Of a DNA stretch of 64,000 bases, positions 39,083 through 47,068 are shown in pieces (the first letter of the stretch is position 1; each line of letters opens with the position of its first letter). The position numbers and the translations under genes are program-made. A model generated the notes under the pieces. It ran no database searches and was not told the origin of the DNA. It saw only the letters and a program-made list of their open reading frames with translations. The stretch comes from Ramlibacter tataouinensis (GTDB lineage Bacteria > Pseudomonadota > Gammaproteobacteria > Burkholderiales > Burkholderiaceae_C), in NCBI RefSeq assembly GCF_001580455.1, contig NZ_CP010951.1:496001-560000 (forward strand), in the 5' to 3' direction.

Positions 39083-39261
39083 CAGTGCGGACACCTTCCG
39101 CCCTGCTCCTGGAACTCTCCCCCTGCGCCCTGACCAAGGGGCACATCATGTTCAGGCACCTGCCCGAACGCCGGGCTGCGGCCGCGGCTGGCATGCGCCG
39201 ATGACGAGCGGCGCCGGCGGCGCCCGCTGATTTCAGTCGCCCCCCGCCTCGAGGGCCGCGC

Positions 39262-40422
39262 TCAGCCGCCCGATCGCAGCCAGCCCGCCAGGCGCCGCAC
39301 GCCCTTTTCCAATCGCCCCGGATCCCGGGAGGCGAAGCACCAGCGCAGCCAGCCCTGGGCCTCGGGCGCGAAGGCATTGCCCGGCGCCAGGCCGATCCCC
39401 GCCTCGGCCACCAAGCGCTTGGCCAGCACCAGCGAATCGTCGAAACCGTCGAGCTTGAAGAAGGCGTACATGCCGCCCTTCGCAGGGCTGAGCTCCACGC
39501 CCGGCAGCGCTTGCAACAGGGGCACCAGGGTGTCGCGGCAGGCCTTGAGGTGCGCCACCACCCGCGGCGTCACATCGTCGGTGTGCGTGATTGCAGCCAG
39601 GGCGGCGCGCTGCGTGAAGACGCTGGCGCAGGAGGTGTTGAACTCGATGAGCTTGCCCATGTGGTGCGTCATGGCCGGCGGCATCACCAGCCAGCCCAGG
39701 CGCCAGCCGGTCATCAGGAAACTCTTGGAGAAGCTATGGGCGATGACCAGCCGGTCGTCGGGCTGCGCGATGTCCAGGAAGCTCGGCGCGCAGCCGTTGG
39801 GCGTGGGGTCGAAGTACAGGCGCTCGTAGACCTCGTCCGCCAGGATCCAGGTCCCGGTCCGGCGGCAGTGCTCCAGGATGGCCCGCTGCTCGTCCCGGGT
39901 CAGGGTCCAGCCGGTGGGGTTGTTCGGCGCATTGACGATCAGCAGCCGGGTGGCCGGCGTGATGGCCGCCAACAGGGCCTGCAGGTCCAGCTGCCAGGCG
40001 CCGCCTTGCGGCCGCAGCGGCACGGTCCGCAGCTTCGCTCCCATGATCAGGGCCTGCGCCGTCAGGTTGGGCCAGACCGGCGTGACAGCCACCACCTCGT
40101 CGCCGGCGTCCACCAGCGCCTGGCAGGCCAGCATCAGGGCGTTGACGCCACCGGAGGTGACCGCGATGCGCCCGGCGCCGACCGGCCCGTGCAGCTTCGA
40201 GGTGTAGGCGCCGATCGCTTCGCGCAGTTCCGGCAGGCCCAGGTTGTGGGCATAGAAGGTCTCGCCCTGCCTGAGCGACGCGATGGCGGCCTCGCGGATG
40301 AAGTCCGGCGTGACTTCGTCGCTCTCGCCGAACCAGAACGCCAGCACGTCGCTGCGCCCCATGCCGGCATTGGCGACTTCGCGGATCTTGGATTCTTCGA
40401 GGTTCTGGACAGTACTGCGCAT
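39262..40422 (-). CDS. Fold-type I PLP-dependent aminotransferase (class I/II)
   Basis: This 386-residue aminotransferase of the AspC-like group shows TSGGVNALMLACQALVDAGDEV in the form TSGGVNALMLAC near residue 88 and NAPNNPTGWTLTRDE near 165. It also has ADEVYERLYF near 195, the PLP lysine in SFSKSFLMTGWRLGW near 229, and the substrate-carboxylate arginine in GWLRWCFAS near 360. ATG 40422 (MRSTVQNLEESKIREVANAG) is preferred over an upstream frame that crosses the preceding gene. It follows a periplasmic binding-protein gene after 10 bases, suggesting use of an imported amino acid. Its exact donor is not predictable. Confidence 0.9.
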   Translation of the reverse strand: MRSTVQNLEESKIREVANAGMGRSDVLAFWFGESDEVTPDFIREAAIASLRQGETFYAHNLGLPELREAIGAYTSKLHGPVGAGRIAVTSGGVNALMLACQALVDAGDEVVAVTPVWPNLTAQALIMGAKLRTVPLRPQGGAWQLDLQALLAAITPATRLLIVNAPNNPTGWTLTRDEQRAILEHCRRTGTWILADEVYERLYFDPTPNGCAPSFLDIAQPDDRLVIAHSFSKSFLMTGWRLGWLVMPPAMTHHMGKLIEFNTSCASVFTQRAALAAITHTDDVTPRVVAHLKACRDTLVPLLQALPGVELSPAKGGMYAFFKLDGFDDSLVLAKRLVAEAGIGLAPGNAFAPEAQGWLRWCFASRDPGRLEKGVRRLAGWLRSGG

Positions 40423-40432
40423 CGCCCGAGTA

Positions 40433-41704
40433 TCAAGCAGGGCGCACCATCTTGCAGCTGTGGGGCATTTCGGCCTTGGGCGGCGGGATCTGCCGCACCA
40501 CCCGGAAGCCATAGCCCGAGCCCTCGACGTCGAACTTGACGCCCGGCGTGCCCAGCCGGTCCATCACGCCGACGACCAGCGGCTGCTGGAACTGGTGGTC
40601 GGCCGCGCGCATGCGCCCGGTCCAGCCGGAGAAGGAGACCGAGGTCTGCTCCAGCGCAGTCGCCAGCGGCAGCGCATCGGCCGTGCCGGCCTTCTCGATG
40701 GCTTGCGCCAGTGCCTCGATCATCAGTTGCAGGCGCATGTGCACGTAGTCGTCGGCCGGGTTCGGGTAGCGCTTGCGGAAGGCCTGGTAGAACGCATCGC
40801 TTTGCGGCGCCGGCACGTTGGGCAGCCAGTCGGCCACGGCCAGCACCTTGCCGATGCCGGCGTCGCCGATCGCCGCCGGCGCGCCCAGCGCGTTGCCGTA
40901 GAAAGTGTAGAAGCGTCCGTCGAACCCGACTTCGCGCGCGGCCTTCACCAGCAGCGTGAGGTCGTTGCTGAAGTTGCCGGTGATCACGGCGTCGGCCCCG
41001 CTCGCCTTGATCTTGGTGGCGTAGGGCGCGAAGTCCTTGACCCGCAACAGCGGGTGCAGTTCCTCGGCGGCGATGCGCACGTCGGGCCGCTGCTCGGCCA
41101 GCTGGCGCTTGGCCTCGCGTTGCACTGCGTGCCCGAAGCTGTAGTCGGGATTGATGAGGTACACCGACTTCACGGCCTTGTCCTCGCGCAGCACCGACAT
41201 CAGTGCCGTCAGGCGCATGTCGGCGTGGGCGTCGAAGCGGAAATGCCAGAAACTGCACTTGTCGTTGGTGAGCGCCGGGTCCACCGCCGAATAGTTGAGG
41301 AACACCACGCGGCGCTGCGGCTCGCGCTCGTTGTGGCGGTTGATCGCCTCGATCAGGGCCGCCGCGACCGCGGATGAGTTGCCCTGCAGGATCACCCGCG
41401 CGCCGTCGTCGATCGCCGAACGCAGCGTCGACAGCGCCTCTTCGATCTGCCCCTTGCTGTCGTAGCGCGTGAGCTCGAGCGTGCGTGCGCCCTCGCGCGT
41501 CCTGACGCCCCCGCGCTCGTTGACGCGCTCGACCGCCCACACCAGGTTGCGGAACACGGCCTCGCCGCCATTGGCATTGCCGCCCGAGAGGCCCTCCACC
41601 AGCGCCAGCTTGATCGGTGCGCCGGCCGTCTGCGCGTGGGCCAGGGCCGGCATACATAGCGTTGCGGCCAGCGTTTTCAAGAGCCTGCGGCGTTGAATTT
41701 TCAT
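40433..41704 (-). CDS. Branched-chain-amino-acid-type ABC substrate-binding protein
   Basis: This periplasmic-binding protein of 423 residues belongs to the LivK/UrtA family. The N-terminus KIQRRRLLKTLAATLCMPALAHA has a twin-arginine-like pattern and a signal peptide. The mature protein reads IKLALVEGLSGGNANGGEAVFRNLVWAVERVNERGGV in parts (LALVEGLSG, VERVNERGG), then VILQGNSSAVAAAL and NPDYSFGHAVQREAKRQL. AGGAG precedes ATG 41704. No permease or ATPase gene is adjacent, so it must share a transporter encoded elsewhere or act as a sensor. It leads a two-gene unit with the aminotransferase. Confidence 0.88.
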   Translation of the reverse strand: MKIQRRRLLKTLAATLCMPALAHAQTAGAPIKLALVEGLSGGNANGGEAVFRNLVWAVERVNERGGVRTREGARTLELTRYDSKGQIEEALSTLRSAIDDGARVILQGNSSAVAAALIEAINRHNEREPQRRVVFLNYSAVDPALTNDKCSFWHFRFDAHADMRLTALMSVLREDKAVKSVYLINPDYSFGHAVQREAKRQLAEQRPDVRIAAEELHPLLRVKDFAPYATKIKASGADAVITGNFSNDLTLLVKAAREVGFDGRFYTFYGNALGAPAAIGDAGIGKVLAVADWLPNVPAPQSDAFYQAFRKRYPNPADDYVHMRLQLMIEALAQAIEKAGTADALPLATALEQTSVSFSGWTGRMRAADHQFQQPLVVGVMDRLGTPGVKFDVEGSGYGFRVVRQIPPPKAEMPHSCKMVRPA

Positions 41705-41805
41705 GAGTGCGATCTCCTCTGGAACCCTTGAAAAGAAAGTCGCTGCATACAGATGCATGGCATGCGGCGATCAAGGTGAAAGCCGCGCAGTGTAAGGGAC
41801 CTGGT

Positions 41806-41821
41806 GGAACGATTTCGTTCC
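41806..41821 (+). promoter_or_regulatory. Inverted repeat in the hsp20 leader
   Basis: GGAACGA-TT-TCGTTCC lies 30 bases before the hsp20 ATG. It may be an operator or an RNA hairpin near the translation start; sequence alone does not decide. No convincing sigma-32 promoter is seen. Confidence 0.35.
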
Positions 41822-41851
41822 CGGTCCGCCCGTCTGTCAAGGAGAGCCCAC

Positions 41852-42232
41852 ATGTTTTTCGCACCCGTCGTTCGCACCCGCGCCGTCGCCCCGTCACTGC
41901 GCTCCTTCGACCGCAACTTCGAGCGCTTCGTCAACGATGCCTTCTTCGGCAACGGCAAGCCGGGCCTCCAGCTCGAGCAGGACGAGAAGGCCTGGAACCT
42001 GAGCATCGACATGCCCGGCGTCGCCCGCGAGGACCTGGCCATCTCGATCGAAGGCCCGGTCGTGCGCATCGAAACCCGTGCCGAAGCCAAGCGCCCCTAC
42101 AAGGCGGCCTACGAGCTGGCCGAAGACATCGATGCGGAGGCGTCCGTCGCCAAGCTCGAGAATGGCGTGCTCGCGCTGTCGCTGGCGAAGAAAAAGCCGG
42201 TCAGCACCGCACGCACGATCGAGGTGAAGTAA
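41852..42232 (+). CDS. Hsp20/alpha-crystallin small heat-shock protein
   Basis: This is a 126-residue holdase-type chaperone. The crystallin domain runs from LEQDEKAWNLSIDMPGVAREDLAISIEG (in parts LSIDMPGVAREDL) to VAKLENGVLALSLAKKK, where the A-x-x-x-NGVL-x-L signature is present. The N-terminal arm has the repeated aromatic pattern LRSFDRNFERFVNDAFFG. AAGGAG precedes ATG 41852. It is shorter than IbpA and lacks a long C-terminal IxI tail, although the end TARTIEVK is similar. It is divergent from the binding-protein gene and convergent with tsaD. Confidence 0.9.
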   Translation: MFFAPVVRTRAVAPSLRSFDRNFERFVNDAFFGNGKPGLQLEQDEKAWNLSIDMPGVAREDLAISIEGPVVRIETRAEAKRPYKAAYELAEDIDAEASVAKLENGVLALSLAKKKPVSTARTIEVK

Positions 42233-42266
42233 CCCGTCCGAAGGCGCGCCGCCCGGCGCGTCAAGG

Positions 42267-43301
42267 TCAGCTGATCTCGGACAGGGGCCAGCGCGGTTTC
42301 ACGTCGAACGCGTAGACCTCGCTGGCCTTTTCTATGCCCGATTGCAGCCTCATCGCCCCAGCCAGGGCGATCATCGCGCCGTTGTCGGTGCACAGGTGCA
42401 GTTCCGGGTAGTGCACCCGCACGCCGCGCTTCCGGCACGCGGCGCTCAACTCGGCGCGCAGCGACTTGTTCGCGCCCACCCCGCCGGCCACCACCAGCCG
42501 GTTCATGCCGTTGCGTTCGAGCGCATCGATCGACTTCCTGACCAGCACGTCCACGATCGCGGCCTGCGTGGCCGCGGCGAGGTCGGCCTTGCGCGCCTCG
42601 AGATCATCGCCGAGCTTCTTGGCCTGCGTGAGCACGGCCGTCTTCAGGCCGGCAAAGGAGAAGTCGAGGTCGCCGCTGTGCAGCAGGGGCCGCGGCAGCT
42701 TGAACGCACGGGCATCGCCCTGCTCGGCCAGGCGCGACAGCGCCGGCCCGCCCGGGTAGCCCAGGCCCAGCAGCTTGGCGCTCTTGTCGAAGGCCTCGCC
42801 CGCCGCGTCGTCGATGGATTCGCCCAGCAGTTCGTAGCGCCCCACGCCGTCGACGCGCATCAACTGCGTATGGCCGCCCGACACCAGCAGCGCGATGAAG
42901 GGAAACTGCGGCGGATCGCTGCTGAGGAATGGGGACAGCAAGTGCCCCTCCAGGTGGTGCACGCCCAGCACCGGCCTTGAAAGGGCCGCGCCCAGCGCGC
43001 AGGCGACGCCGGCGCCCACCAGCAGCGCCCCGGCCAGCCCCGGTCCGCGGGTGTACGCGACCACGTCGATGTCGGCGAGCGCGCAGCCGGCATCGGACAG
43101 CACCTGTTCGGTGAGCGGCAGCACGCGCTGGATGTGGTCGCGGCTGGCCAGTTCGGGCACCACGCCGCCGTAGGCCTGGTGCATGTCGATCTGGCTGTGC
43201 AGCGCGTGCGCGCGCAGCACCGGAACCTGCGTCCCGGCGGCAGCCTCGACCAGCGCGACGCCGGTCTCGTCGCAGGACGACTCGATCCCCAGCACGATCA
43301 T
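42267..43301 (-). CDS. tsaD: tRNA N6-threonylcarbamoyladenosine synthase subunit TsaD
   Basis: TsaD transfers threonylcarbamoyl to A37 of ANN-decoding tRNAs with TsaB and TsaE. The 344 residues begin [20 protein letters not shown] (ESSCDET is diagnostic). The metal-binding HLEGHLLSP is near residue 117, [12 protein letters not shown] near 143, and [12 protein letters not shown] near 272. The final [12 protein letters not shown] carries a metal aspartate. Length is typical. No partners lie in the window. Confidence 0.97.
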   Translation of the reverse strand: MIVLGIESSCDETGVALVEAAAGTQVPVLRAHALHSQIDMHQAYGGVVPELASRDHIQRVLPLTEQVLSDAGCALADIDVVAYTRGPGLAGALLVGAGVACALGAALSRPVLGVHHLEGHLLSPFLSSDPPQFPFIALLVSGGHTQLMRVDGVGRYELLGESIDDAAGEAFDKSAKLLGLGYPGGPALSRLAEQGDARAFKLPRPLLHSGDLDFSFAGLKTAVLTQAKKLGDDLEARKADLAAATQAAIVDVLVRKSIDALERNGMNRLVVAGGVGANKSLRAELSAACRKRGVRVHYPELHLCTDNGAMIALAGAMRLQSGIEKASEVYAFDVKPRWPLSEIS

Positions 43302-43381
43302 GCGGGGAGTTTAACGGCCCGACTCTTTCCTCTGCCGCTGCGCGGGCTTCTACCCATCGCGGCATGCTTGTTGCTGGGGTC

Positions 43382-43410
43382 TAGGGCCAGTTAACGCTTA
43401 ACAGGCCCTA
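43382..43410. mobile_element. 25-bp deletion remnant of the 263-bp repeat, flanked by TA
   Basis: The core 43384-43408 reads GGGCCAGTTAACGC joined to TTAACAGGCCC, the two ends of the 263-bp element with its interior missing. TA flanks both sides exactly as in the full copies. It lies 4 bases before the NIT-ANTAR gene start. One mismatch (A for T) separates it from the left end of the full copies. Confidence 0.75.
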
Positions 43411-43413
43411 TCA

Positions 43414-44637
43414 ATGACCTCCGGATCCGACTTCCTGCTCGCCGCCCGGCAATGCGAAATTGCCGAGCTGGAGGAACTCGCCCGCACCAGCGAACTGGTG
43501 GCCGCGATTGGCCGCTTCATCCATGGCCTGCAGCGCGAGCGCGGCATGTCGAACGTGTTCCTCAGCTCGCAGGGAAAGCAGTTCGGCCCGCTGCGCCTGC
43601 TGCAGGTGGCCGAATGCGCCGGCATGGAGCAGCAGGTGCGCGCGCAGTTCGACCGGCTGGACATCCACTCCAGCCAGGTCCGCCATGGCGCACGGCTGTT
43701 CAGCCGGGTGGCCGTGGGCTTGCACGGGCTGGACGGCCTGCCCGCCCTGCGCCAGCGGGTGGCGCGCCAGGAGTTGCCCGCCCGTGAATCGAGCGCGGCG
43801 TACACCCGGCTGGTGGCGGGCCTGCTGGCGGTGGTGTTCGAAGCCGCCGACAGCGCCATGGATCCGGAGATCTCGCGCGCGCTGGTGGCCATGTTCAACT
43901 TCATGCAGGGCAAGGAGTTCGCCGGCCAGGAGCGAGCGCTGGGCGCCAGCCTGTTCGGCTCGGGCGCGATCGACCTCGCGGGCCAGCAGCAGTGGCGCCA
44001 CCTGATCGATTCGCAGCAGGGCTGCTTCCAGGCCTTCGCCGATTTCTCCGACCCCGAGGTGCTGCGCGCCGACCAGGCGAGCCGCGACCCGGCGGTGATC
44101 GCCGAGGTGGAGCGGCTGCGCCGCATCGGCTGCGCGGGCCGGCCCGTTGCCCTGGACAGCAGCTTGAGCCAGCACTGGTACGAGTGGGCCACCCGTCGCA
44201 TCGACGCGATGCGCGGCGTCGAGGACGTGCTGACGGTGAACCTGCGCCAGTTGTGCGAGGCGCGCATCGCGCAGGCCCGCACGGAACTGCGCGACCAGAA
44301 GGCCTTGCTGGAAGCGCTCGCCAGCGAAGCCCCCTACCCCGGCGCCGAGCACGCCGCGCCCTTCGGCCCGCAACTGGACCGCTCGGTGCTGGCCATGGTG
44401 CAGGAGCAGTCGCGCCGCCTGCAGGCCATGAGCGACGAACTCGACGCGGTGCGCGCCTCGCTCACCGAACGCAAGGTCGTCGAGCGTGCCAAGGGCCTGC
44501 TGATGGCACACCGGCACATGACCGAGGACGAGGCCTACAAGGCGCTGCGCCAGATGGCGATGAACCAGAACCGCCGCCTGGTGGATGTGGCCGAAGCGGT
44601 GCTCTCGCTGGCCGACGTGCTGCCGGGCGGGCGCTGA
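43414..44637 (+). CDS. nasR: NIT-ANTAR transcription antiterminator, nitrate regulatory protein NasR type
   Basis: This cytoplasmic 407-residue protein joins a nitrate/nitrite-sensing NIT domain (residues about 25-285, with IHGLQRERGMSNVFLSSQGK near the start) to a C-terminal ANTAR domain (about 346-401, ERKVVERAKGLLMAHRHMTEDEAYKALR in parts). ANTAR proteins bind paired hexaloop hairpins in leader RNA and prevent termination. Exactly such a leader, with a terminator, lies 130-225 bases downstream, before nrtA. In Klebsiella NasR works this way on nasF. The ATG at 43414 lies just beyond the repeat remnant and has no clear Shine-Dalgarno. Confidence 0.93.
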   Translation: MTSGSDFLLAARQCEIAELEELARTSELVAAIGRFIHGLQRERGMSNVFLSSQGKQFGPLRLLQVAECAGMEQQVRAQFDRLDIHSSQVRHGARLFSRVAVGLHGLDGLPALRQRVARQELPARESSAAYTRLVAGLLAVVFEAADSAMDPEISRALVAMFNFMQGKEFAGQERALGASLFGSGAIDLAGQQQWRHLIDSQQGCFQAFADFSDPEVLRADQASRDPAVIAEVERLRRIGCAGRPVALDSSLSQHWYEWATRRIDAMRGVEDVLTVNLRQLCEARIAQARTELRDQKALLEALASEAPYPGAEHAAPFGPQLDRSVLAMVQEQSRRLQAMSDELDAVRASLTERKVVERAKGLLMAHRHMTEDEAYKALRQMAMNQNRRLVDVAEAVLSLADVLPGGR

Positions 44638-44653
44638 GCGCCGGCACTGTTGC

Positions 44654-44674
44654 GGCGCACAAATCCGGTGCGCC
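44654..44674 (+). promoter_or_regulatory. NtrC-like enhancer site upstream of nrtA
   Basis: GGCGCAC-N7-GTGCGCC is a perfect 7-bp inverted repeat whose inner part, GCAC-N7-GTGC, is the NtrC half-site spacing. It is centred about 95 bases before the expected start of transcription, a normal enhancer distance for sigma-54 promoters. Binding is inferred. Confidence 0.65.
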
Positions 44675-44732
44675 ATGCCCCCAAAGCGCGCCATGACGGC
44701 GCCGATCCCAGGCCGAATCAGCCCCAGCAGGC

Positions 44733-44748
44733 TGGCACGGTCCGTGCA
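44733..44748 (+). promoter_or_regulatory. Sigma-54 promoter of the nrtA operon
   Basis: TGGCACGGTCCGTGCA has the invariant GG (44734-44735), exactly 10 bases, then GC (44746-44747). TGGCACG matches the -24 consensus fully; the -12 part is GTGCA instead of TTGCA. Transcription would start near 44758-44760, just before the antitermination hairpins. Confidence 0.75.
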
Positions 44749-44765
44749 TTGCTCTGCCTGAACGG

Positions 44766-44813
44766 GCGCTAACGGCGGCGCGCGAACAACCCGACACCAG
44801 GACAACGGCGTCC
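44766..44813 (+). promoter_or_regulatory. ANTAR-responsive antitermination leader (two AACGGC hexaloop hairpins)
   Basis: Hairpin 1 is GCGCT-AACGGC-GGCGC (44766-44781). Hairpin 2 is GGAC-AACGGC-GTCC (44800-44813). Both have the same six-base loop with A at position 1 and G at position 4, the pattern known for ANTAR RNA targets, and 18 bases separate them. Loop and 3' arm of hairpin 2 are also the first 10 bases of the terminator stem, so the two structures exclude each other. NasR bound with nitrate or nitrite would favour read-through into nrtA. Confidence 0.85.
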
Positions 44814-44862
44814 ATCCCTGTGTGCATAGGCACGCAGTGCGATGGGCGCCGTTTCGTTTTTC
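44804..44862 (+). terminator. Regulated intrinsic terminator before nrtA
   Basis: AACGGCGTCCATC (44804-44816) pairs with GATGGGCGCCGTT (44841-44853), 13 pairs with one G-U, and a U-rich run follows (44851-44867). The loop can form a smaller inner stem. It ends 24 bases before the nrtA start codon and shares its 5' arm with the second ANTAR hairpin. Confidence 0.85.
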
Positions 44863-44885
44863 TCTTTCGCAACCAGGAGCACACG

Positions 44886-46184
44886 ATGCAAGACATCACC
44901 CCCAAGGCCACGGTCACCCGCCGATCCGTGCTGCAGGGCGCCGCGGCGCTCGGCGCCGCCGGCGCCTTTCCCGGCATCGTCATGGCGCAGGGCACGGCGC
45001 TGGAGACCAAGGCCGCCAAGCTGGGATTCATTGCCTTGACCGACGCGGCGCCGCTGTTCGTCGCCGACGAGAAGGGCTTCTTCAAGAAGCACGGCATGAC
45101 CGAAGTGGAAGTGCTCAAGCAGTCGTCCTGGGGCACCACACGCGACAACCTGGTGCTGGGTTCGAAGAGCAATGGCATCGACGGCGCCCACATCCTGACG
45201 CCCATGCCCTACCTGATCACCACCGGCGCGGTGACGACCAACAACGTGCAGGTGCCGATCAACATCGTGGCGCGCCTCAACCTCGGCGGCCAGTGCATCT
45301 CGGTGGCCAACGAGTACAAGGACCTCAAGGTCGGCCTGGACAACAAGGATTTCGGCAAGGCTCTCCTCGCCAAGCGGGTGAAGACCGGCAAGCCGGTGAA
45401 CGCCGCCATGACCTTCCCCGGCGGCACGCACGACATGTGGATCCGCTACTGGATGGCCGCGGGCGGCGTGGACCCGAACCGCGACATTACGACCATCACG
45501 GTGCCGCCGCCGCAGATGGTGGCCAACATGAAAGTGGGCAGCATGGACACCTTCTGCGTCTGCGAGCCCTGGAACCGCCAGCTGATCAACCAGAAGATCG
45601 GCTACACGGCGCTCACCACCAGCGAGCTGTGGATGAACCATCCCGAGAAGTCGCTCGCGCTGCGCGCCGACTACGTGCAGGCGAACCCGAACGCCACCAA
45701 GGCGCTGGTCAAGGCGGTGATGGAAGCGCAGGTGTGGTGCGAGGACCCGAAGAACCGCGCCGAGGTGGCCGAGATCTGTTCGCGCCGCCGCTGGATCAAC
45801 GCGCCGATCGAAGACGTCATCGACCGCGTCAAGGGCGACTTCGACTACGGCACCGGCCGCGTGGAAGCGAACAGCAAGTTCCAGATGCGCTACTGGAAGG
45901 ACCACGCAAGCTATCCCTTCCAGAGCCACGACCTGTGGTTCCTGACCGAGAACATCCGCTGGGGCTACCTGCCCCCGGGCATCGACACCAAGGCGTTGAT
46001 CGCCAAGGTGAACCGCGAGGACATCTGGCGGCAGGCCGCAGCCGAACTGGGCGTGGACAAGAAGGACATCCCGGCGTCCACCTCGCGCGGCATCGAGAAG
46101 TTCTTCGACGGCAAGGTGTTCGACCCGGCCAACCCGAAGAAGTACCTCGACAGCCTGAGCATCAAGTACATCAAGTCCGCCTGA
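44886..46184 (+). CDS. nrtA: Nitrate ABC transporter substrate-binding protein NrtA/NasF
   Basis: This is the periplasmic nitrate/nitrite-binding protein, 432 residues. A twin-arginine signal TVTRRSVLQGAAALGAAGAF precedes cleavage near residue 34. The mature part reads KLGFIALTDAAPLFVADEKGFFKKHGM (in parts GFIALTDAAPLFVA), then LTPMPYLITTGAVTT and AMTFPGGTHDMWIRYWMAAGG, hallmarks of the NrtA/CmpA group. AGGAG precedes ATG 44886. Expression would depend on sigma-54/NtrC and on antitermination in the leader. nrtB follows after 10 bases. Confidence 0.95.
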   Translation: MQDITPKATVTRRSVLQGAAALGAAGAFPGIVMAQGTALETKAAKLGFIALTDAAPLFVADEKGFFKKHGMTEVEVLKQSSWGTTRDNLVLGSKSNGIDGAHILTPMPYLITTGAVTTNNVQVPINIVARLNLGGQCISVANEYKDLKVGLDNKDFGKALLAKRVKTGKPVNAAMTFPGGTHDMWIRYWMAAGGVDPNRDITTITVPPPQMVANMKVGSMDTFCVCEPWNRQLINQKIGYTALTTSELWMNHPEKSLALRADYVQANPNATKALVKAVMEAQVWCEDPKNRAEVAEICSRRRWINAPIEDVIDRVKGDFDYGTGRVEANSKFQMRYWKDHASYPFQSHDLWFLTENIRWGYLPPGIDTKALIAKVNREDIWRQAAAELGVDKKDIPASTSRGIEKFFDGKVFDPANPKKYLDSLSIKYIKSA

Positions 46185-46194
46185 GGCCCGCATC

Positions 46195-47058
46195 ATGAGC
46201 ACCACCGAAACCGTGGGAACCCTCCGCATCGCCGCGCCGGCGGCGCCGAACGCCGCGCTGGCCTGGGCGCGCCTGGCCGCGCGCGGCTTCCTGACCTACG
46301 TGCTGCCGCCGCTGGTGATCATCGGCTTCCTGCTGATGATCTGGCAGGTGCTGGGATCGCGTCCCGGCGCGAGCCTGCCCGCCCCCACCAAGGTGGTGCA
46401 GGACACCTGGGAGCTGATCGCGCATCCCTTCTACGACCGCGGCGGCAACGACGTGGGCATCGCCTGGCAACTGCTGGCAAGCCTCAAGCGCGTGGCCTAC
46501 GGCTATTCGCTGGCGGTGCTGGCCGGCGTGAGCCTGGGCGTGCTGGTGGGCCAGTCGACCTGGGCGCTGCGCGGGCTCGACCCGCTGTTCCAGGTGCTGC
46601 GCACCGTGCCGCCGCTGGCCTGGCTGCCGATCTCGCTGGCGGGCTTCCGCGACGGCCATCCCTCGGCGATCTTCGTCATCTTCATCACCTCGATCTGGCC
46701 GATCATCATCAACACCTCGATCGGCATCCGCAACATCCCCGAGGACTACCGCAACGTCGCCAAGGTGGTCCGCCTGAACGGCGTCGAGTACTTCGGAAAG
46801 ATCATGCTGCCGGCGGCGGCGCCCTTCATCTTCTCGGGGCTGCGCATCGGCGTGGGCCTGTCCTGGCTGGCGATCATCGCCGCCGAAATGCTGATCGGCG
46901 GCGTCGGCATCGGCTTCTTCATCTGGGATGCGTGGAACTCCTCGCGCATCAGCGACATCATCCTGGCGCTCGTCTACGTCGGCCTCGTGGGCTTCGCCCT
47001 GGACCGCATCGTCGCCTTCATCGGCCGCAAGGTCACCCGCGGCACCAGCGCCAGCTGA
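46195..47058 (+). CDS. nrtB: Nitrate ABC transporter permease NrtB
   Basis: This is the inner-membrane permease of the nitrate importer, 287 residues. It has about six helices and a BPD_transp_1 domain with EDYRNVAKVVRLNGVEYFGKIMLPAAAPFIFSGLRIG in parts (VVRLNGVEYFGKIMLPAAAP) as the ATPase-contact loop near residue 190. GFRDGHPSAIFVIFITSIWPI is typical of NrtB. It lies 10 bases before the ATPase gene. In cyanobacteria the complex uses NrtC and NrtD; here one ATPase gene serves. Confidence 0.95.
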   Translation: MSTTETVGTLRIAAPAAPNAALAWARLAARGFLTYVLPPLVIIGFLLMIWQVLGSRPGASLPAPTKVVQDTWELIAHPFYDRGGNDVGIAWQLLASLKRVAYGYSLAVLAGVSLGVLVGQSTWALRGLDPLFQVLRTVPPLAWLPISLAGFRDGHPSAIFVIFITSIWPIIINTSIGIRNIPEDYRNVAKVVRLNGVEYFGKIMLPAAAPFIFSGLRIGVGLSWLAIIAAEMLIGGVGIGFFIWDAWNSSRISDIILALVYVGLVGFALDRIVAFIGRKVTRGTSAS

Positions 47059-47068
47059 AGGAACCGAC

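Noticed and set aside
43384..43408. Ordinary terminator hairpin before the NIT-ANTAR gene
   Set aside because: It matches both ends of the 263-bp repeat including the TA borders, lies between divergent genes where no terminator is needed, and has no T-run.
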